Of a DNA stretch of 64,000 nucleotides, positions 61,073 through 64,000 are shown one piece after another. The translations under genes and the position numbers were made by a program. The stretch covers positions 400,809-464,808 of the forward strand of contig NZ_RDBE01000010.1 in NCBI RefSeq assembly GCF_003674065.1, in the 5' to 3' direction. Position 1 is the stretch's first letter. Every line of letters begins with the position of its first letter. Below the pieces are notes generated by a model. The model was not told the DNA's origin and did no database searches. It worked only from the letters and a program-made list of their open reading frames with translations. This DNA comes from Nocardioides mangrovicus. GTDB lineage: Bacteria; Actinomycetota; Actinomycetes; Propionibacteriales; Nocardioidaceae.

Positions 61073-61963
61073 TCAGCGCACGCAGGTCAGCAGGTCGTGG
61101 GCCCCGTCGGGGCGGGCGGCCTCGACGTAGAAGCGGGTGCGGCCGTCGGGCAGCACGACGGCGCTGGCGTAGCGCAGCGCGCCGTCGGAGTACGGCGAGC
61201 GCAGCGGCGGCAGGGCGTCGTCGGGCACGAGCCGGGTGCCGTCCCAGCGGGCGACGCCGGTGGTCTCGTACCAGTTCGAGGCGGCGTCGCGGCGGCCGTC
61301 GTAGAGCACGGTGAGCGACTCCCCGGGCAGCACCGTGGTCACCCGGGCCCCCCGCTCGTCCCACTCCCCCGGGCGTCCGGCGAGCACTTCTCCGCGGTCG
61401 GTCCACTCCAGGCCGTCGGGGCTGGTGAGCCGGCGGGTGGTCATTCGGTCCTCGTGCCCGGCGACGTCGAGCGGGTGGCAGCACAGCCACATCTCCCACG
61501 TGCCGTCGCCCAGCTGCCGCACCACCGGATCCTTGACGGCGGTCTCGGCATCGCCGGGCAGGGTGATCCAGCGCTCGCCCGAGGCGAGCTGCTCGGGCGT
61601 CTGAGCGGTGAGCGTGTCGACCCACCAGTGCTTGGACGCCGGAGTGGCGCACGAGAGGTAGAGCCGCCAGCCGACGCCGGGTACGGGCACCAGCACGGGC
61701 CGCTCGAAGGACTCGGCGGCGAAGTCGCGGCGGTGCACCTCGGTGACGGTCTCGAAGTGCTCGCCGTCCTCGGAGCGGGCGACCCGGACGGTGACGCCGC
61801 GACCGTCGGTGAGCGGGCGGCGGTCGCGCCAGGTCAGCCAGAACACGCCGTCGACCAGGACCGCCGACGCCGCGCCGGCCCAGTTGCCCGGTCCCGCCGC
61901 CGGCGCGGGCACGACGACGCTCATGTCGTCGTAGCTGGGGAGGGGCAGGGCGCTGACCGGCAT
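61073..61963 (-). CDS. Five-bladed beta-propeller glycosidase-like protein (GH43/GH130-like)
   Basis: A 296-residue protein with repeated strands of the type found in family 43/130 glycoside hydrolases: GAASAVLVDGVFWLTWRDRRPL, RVARSEDGEHFETVTEV, SFERPVLVPVPGVGWRLYLSC, VKDPVVRQLGDGTWEMWLCC and VTTVLPGESLTVLYDGR. The acidic residue in DPVV and one in SFERP could be catalytic. No signal peptide, so it is probably intracellular. It is an enzyme or a sugar-binding relative; substrate unknown. ATG 61963 is 6 nt after TAAGAT (61970-61975), a leaderless start. Confidence 0.65.
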   Translation of the reverse strand: MPVSALPLPSYDDMSVVVPAPAAGPGNWAGAASAVLVDGVFWLTWRDRRPLTDGRGVTVRVARSEDGEHFETVTEVHRRDFAAESFERPVLVPVPGVGWRLYLSCATPASKHWWVDTLTAQTPEQLASGERWITLPGDAETAVKDPVVRQLGDGTWEMWLCCHPLDVAGHEDRMTTRRLTSPDGLEWTDRGEVLAGRPGEWDERGARVTTVLPGESLTVLYDGRRDAASNWYETTGVARWDGTRLVPDDALPPLRSPYSDGALRYASAVVLPDGRTRFYVEAARPDGAHDLLTCVR

Positions 61964-61969
61964 GGTCCG

Positions 61970-61975
61970 ATCTTA
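61970..61975 (-). promoter_or_regulatory. -10 box of the glycosidase-like gene (leaderless)
   Basis: TAAGAT on the minus strand ends 6 nt before ATG 61963. The flank TTAGTCGACT is shared with the 33140-33149 promoter region. Confidence 0.5.
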
Positions 61976-61995
61976 GTCGACTGTGAGACTCGACA

Positions 61996-63102
61996 TTAGT
62001 GCGCGCAGCCCAGTGCGCCCTCGAAGCCGGTCGGCGCCCGGCCGGCGGCGAGGTCGTCGGCGTACTGCCAGACGACCGCGGGGAAGTCGCCGCTGGCGCT
62101 CATCTGCTTCAAGATCGCCCAGTCGTGGCTGGTGGAGAGCGCCTGGACCGCACGCTGCCGCGCGGCGGCGTCGCCGTCGGTCCAGCTCCGCAGCCAGCCG
62201 CAGGCGACGGCCCCGGTGATCTTCACGCCGTACTGGTAGGAGTCCTGCGGGCCGGTGGCGCTCAGCACGTCGCGGTCGAACCCGGGCGGGAGCGGGATCC
62301 CGGCGAGCAGGTCGGTCGTGGTGGTGGCATCGGGCACGACGACCGTGCTGGGCAGGGAGGCCAGCCAGGTGCGGGCGTCGACCTGCCGCAGCTGGGCGAC
62401 CAGCGCCCGGTAGCCGGCCAGGCCGGGCAGTCCCTGGCTGCGGATCTCGACGAAGATGCCCCGTGCCGGCGGCAGCATCACGGCGTAGTCGCCGCGCTCG
62501 TAGGTGACCATCCGGCCCTCGACACCCAGCATCCGCAGGGGCCGCACCGCGCTGACCCGGGCGCGGTCGTCGCGGTAGCCCGCGTAGGAGGAGGCCGGGT
62601 ACCAGTCCACCTCCAGCGTGCGCGTGCCGGAGCCGAACCCCATCTCGCCGGTGCGGTCGTCCATGGCCAGGTGGGTGACGCTCCAGCCGGGAGCGTCGAG
62701 CACCAGCCGCGGGCCGGAGGCAGCCAGCGCGAGGTTGTCGGCGCTGTACGTCGCGACGGCGGTGGAGCTGGCGCTCGGCGTTGCGCTGCTGGTCGTGCTG
62801 CTGGTCGTGCTGGTGGTCGTGCTGGTGGTCGCGCTGGGGGTCGTGGAGGCGGCGGGTGCCGGGGCGGGGGCGCTCGCCCGCCGTCCGACGACGGTGGACA
62901 CGACGACCAGCAGCACGACGACCGCGGCCACGCCGGCCAGCAGCACCACCGTCCGCTGGAGGGGCGGCCGGCGCGCGGCCGGGCCGTGGACGATCTCCTC
63001 GAGGAGCTGTCGCTGGGCGGCCTCGAGCCGCGGGTCGAGCGGGACGCCGTCCGGGTACGGGTCACTGGCGGCGAGCGCCCGGTCGAGCTCGGTGTCGTTC
63101 AT
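61996..63102 (-). CDS. Membrane-anchored sigma-factor partner protein
   Basis: A 368-residue protein with a cytoplasmic N-terminus (1-50), one membrane helix at about 51-72, a Ser/Thr/Ala linker (about 75-115) and an extracytoplasmic domain of about 250 residues (GPRLVLDAPGWSVTHLAMDDRTG, VDWYPASSYAGYRDDRA, LRMLGVEGRMVTYERGDY). It is encoded immediately after an ECF sigma factor (ATGA overlap), so it is probably its anti-sigma or signal receptor. No standard anti-sigma motif is seen; similar proteins are annotated hypothetical in Nocardioides-like genomes. Confidence 0.65.
   Translation of the reverse strand: MNDTELDRALAASDPYPDGVPLDPRLEAAQRQLLEEIVHGPAARRPPLQRTVVLLAGVAAVVVLLVVVSTVVGRRASAPAPAPAASTTPSATTSTTTSTTSSTTSSATPSASSTAVATYSADNLALAASGPRLVLDAPGWSVTHLAMDDRTGEMGFGSGTRTLEVDWYPASSYAGYRDDRARVSAVRPLRMLGVEGRMVTYERGDYAVMLPPARGIFVEIRSQGLPGLAGYRALVAQLRQVDARTWLASLPSTVVVPDATTTTDLLAGIPLPPGFDRDVLSATGPQDSYQYGVKITGAVACGWLRSWTDGDAAARQRAVQALSTSHDWAILKQMSASGDFPAVVWQYADDLAAGRAPTGFEGALGCAH
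62785..62844 (-). repeat. Five 12-bp tandem repeats in the Ser/Thr linker
   Basis: Units of the form GCTGCTGGTCGT on the plus strand (62785-62796, then every 12 bp) with few substitutions. They encode four-residue Thr/Ser repeats on the minus strand. The near identity of units suggests slippage, so the linker length may vary between strains. Confidence 0.7.
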
Positions 63103-63671
63103 CGGTTCTCCTCGGGGACGAACATGGTGGTGACACCCGAGACATGTCCTGACGGGTCGGCGGCGTCACCGAGCTCGCGGCGCAGCCGGGCCCGCGCGCG
63201 GCTGAGCCGGGTACGGACCGCGGCCGGCGCCAGGTCGAGCGCGACCGCGATCTCGCGCGGCTCCAGCTGCTCCCACGCGTGCAGGCGCAGCACCTCGCGA
63301 TCCAGGTCGCCGAGCCGGTCCATCGCCTCGCGCACGGTGCGCTCGGCCACGACCGCGTCGGCCGGATCGGGTGCGACCCTCGCCGCGAGCGCCCCCCGTA
63401 GCTGCCCGCCGAGGCGGGCAGCCAGCCGCTCGCGGCGCATGAGCGTGCGGCGGTGGTTGGCCAGCACGCGACGGGCGACACCGAAGAGCCAGAGCACGGC
63501 GTCTTCCCCGTCAGGCAGGTCGCGACGACGTCGCCACGCGACGAGGAACGTCTCCGCCACGATGTCGCCGGCGTCCTCGGCGTGCAGCACGCGACGCATC
63601 GCGTACGCCAGGACGCGGTCGACGTGGGCGGCGTAGACCTCGCGGAAGCGCGCCTCGTCGTCCTGCCTCAC
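63099..63671 (-). CDS. ECF-family RNA polymerase sigma factor
   Basis: About 190 residues from GTG 63671. Region 2 (about 8-75) has FREVYAAHVDRVLAYAMRRVLHAEDAGDIVAETFLVAW and WLFGVARRVLANHRR in parts; region 4 (about 115-170) has LGDLDREVLRLHAWEQLEPREIAVAL with the HTH APAAVRTRLSRARARLRR. An ATG at 63716 would add 15 unconserved residues; neither start has a clear ribosome site. It is coupled to the membrane partner by ATGA. It is the third such pair in the window. Confidence 0.83.
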   Translation of the reverse strand: MRQDDEARFREVYAAHVDRVLAYAMRRVLHAEDAGDIVAETFLVAWRRRRDLPDGEDAVLWLFGVARRVLANHRRTLMRRERLAARLGGQLRGALAARVAPDPADAVVAERTVREAMDRLGDLDREVLRLHAWEQLEPREIAVALDLAPAAVRTRLSRARARLRRELGDAADPSGHVSGVTTMFVPEENR

Positions 63672-63722
63672 GACACGCCCATGTCCGGCCGCGGGCGCAT
63701 CGTGACAGGCAACCATGGAGCC

Positions 63723-64000
63723 ATGTGGAACGACATCCTCGACATGGGCGTCTCGGTGCCGGACAAGATCGTCCGCACCATCGCCGTCTACGTCGCCCTC
63801 GCGGTCATCCTGCGGCTGGCCGGCAAGCGCGACCTGGCCCAGCTCAACAGCTTCGACCTGGTGGTGATGCTGCTGCTCTCCAACGTGGTGCAGAACGCCG
63901 TCATCGGCCCCGACAACTCCCTGGTCGGCGGGGTGCTCGGGGCGGCCGTGCTCATCGTCGTCAACGCCGGGATCGACCGGCTGGCGCGCCGCTCGTCGAG
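63723..64000 (+). CDS. DUF421 (YetF-like) membrane protein, N-terminal part
   Basis: The first 92 codons of a membrane protein that runs off the window. KIVRTIAVYVALAVILRLAGKRDLAQLNSFDL is the DUF421 signature, with the conserved GKR and the Asn/Asp after it. VVMLLLSNVVQNAVIGPDNSLVGG is the next helix and loop. The family is widespread in Gram-positives with no settled role. ATG 63723 has GGAG 2 nt upstream. It is divergent from the ECF sigma gene (51 bp between starts). Confidence 0.82.
   Translation, partial: MWNDILDMGVSVPDKIVRTIAVYVALAVILRLAGKRDLAQLNSFDLVVMLLLSNVVQNAVIGPDNSLVGGVLGAAVLIVVNAGIDRLARRSS

Noticed and set aside
1-64000. CRISPR arrays, IS elements, prophage, rRNA, toxin-antitoxin or biosynthetic gene cluster
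   Set aside because: No repeat-spacer arrays, transposase or integrase motifs, rRNA sequence, or NRPS/PKS/RiPP genes were found on either strand.

Overview
The window comes from a high-GC Gram-positive actinomycete, most likely a Nocardioides-like member of the Nocardioidaceae. Supporting signs are very GC-rich coding sequence throughout, mycothione reductase (mycothiol is actinobacterial), the bldC / DUF3073 / purM / purF neighbourhood, many GTG starts, and many genes whose start codon lies 6-8 nt after a TANNNT -10 box (leaderless transcripts). It is ordinary chromosome: I saw no IS element, integrase, prophage, rRNA operon or CRISPR array.

Layout. 0-7.5 kb: end of a type II NADH dehydrogenase, mycothione reductase, an HATPase regulator, tRNA-Asp, two tiny coupled genes, a proline iminopeptidase plus amino-acid permease pair, a protein made of decapeptide repeats, a membrane-protein gene that looks frameshifted, and tRNA-Phe. 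7.5-19.9 kb: a zincin-like protease, then a complete pentose locus: CUT2-type ABC importer, LacI-family regulator, xylA, galM, araB-araD-araA and xylB, ending at tRNA-Glu. Three 14-bp operators very like the E. coli lac operator lie at the three promoter regions of this locus. 20-28.5 kb: an ECF sigma factor with a membrane partner, TDT exporter with LysR regulator, uracil-DNA-glycosylase-like gene, acyl-CoA dehydrogenase / SDR / TetR cluster with a clear TetR operator, amidohydrolase and GNAT. 28.7-41.7 kb: a CUT1 sugar importer operon, flavin enzymes, an arylsulfotransferase-family secreted protein, MFS exporter, a three-gene unit coding an Ig-like secreted protein, an ECF sigma factor and an Ig-like membrane protein, then GNAT, a quinone-oxidoreductase-like enzyme and a lipid kinase. 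41.8-60 kb: bldC, valine/leucine-type dehydrogenase, DUF3073, and most of de novo purine synthesis on the minus strand (purC, purS-purQ, purL, purF-purM), interleaved with a VOC protein, an M20 peptidase, a GABA-type permease, a VanX-like peptidase, a Nei-type glycosylase, a DUF1906 secreted protein and an LCP cell-wall ligase. 60-64 kb: sulfotransferase, a beta-propeller glycosidase-like protein, a third ECF sigma / membrane-protein pair and the start of a DUF421 protein.

How it works together. The pentose locus imports a sugar, interconverts anomers (galM) and feeds L-arabinose (araA, araB, araD) and D-xylose (xylA, xylB) into D-xylulose 5-phosphate, apparently under one LacI-type repressor. 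The purine genes cover FGAM synthesis (PurSQL), AIR synthesis (PurM), SAICAR synthesis (PurC) and the committed step (PurF).

No clearly new defence or biosynthetic system is visible. The best leads are the lac-operator-like regulon, the decapeptide-repeat protein, the overlapping leaderless promoters of purF and an AraC regulator, the likely frameshifted gene at 6550-7343, the Ig-domain sigma module, and the apparent scattering of a Glu-Asp-Phe tRNA cluster.
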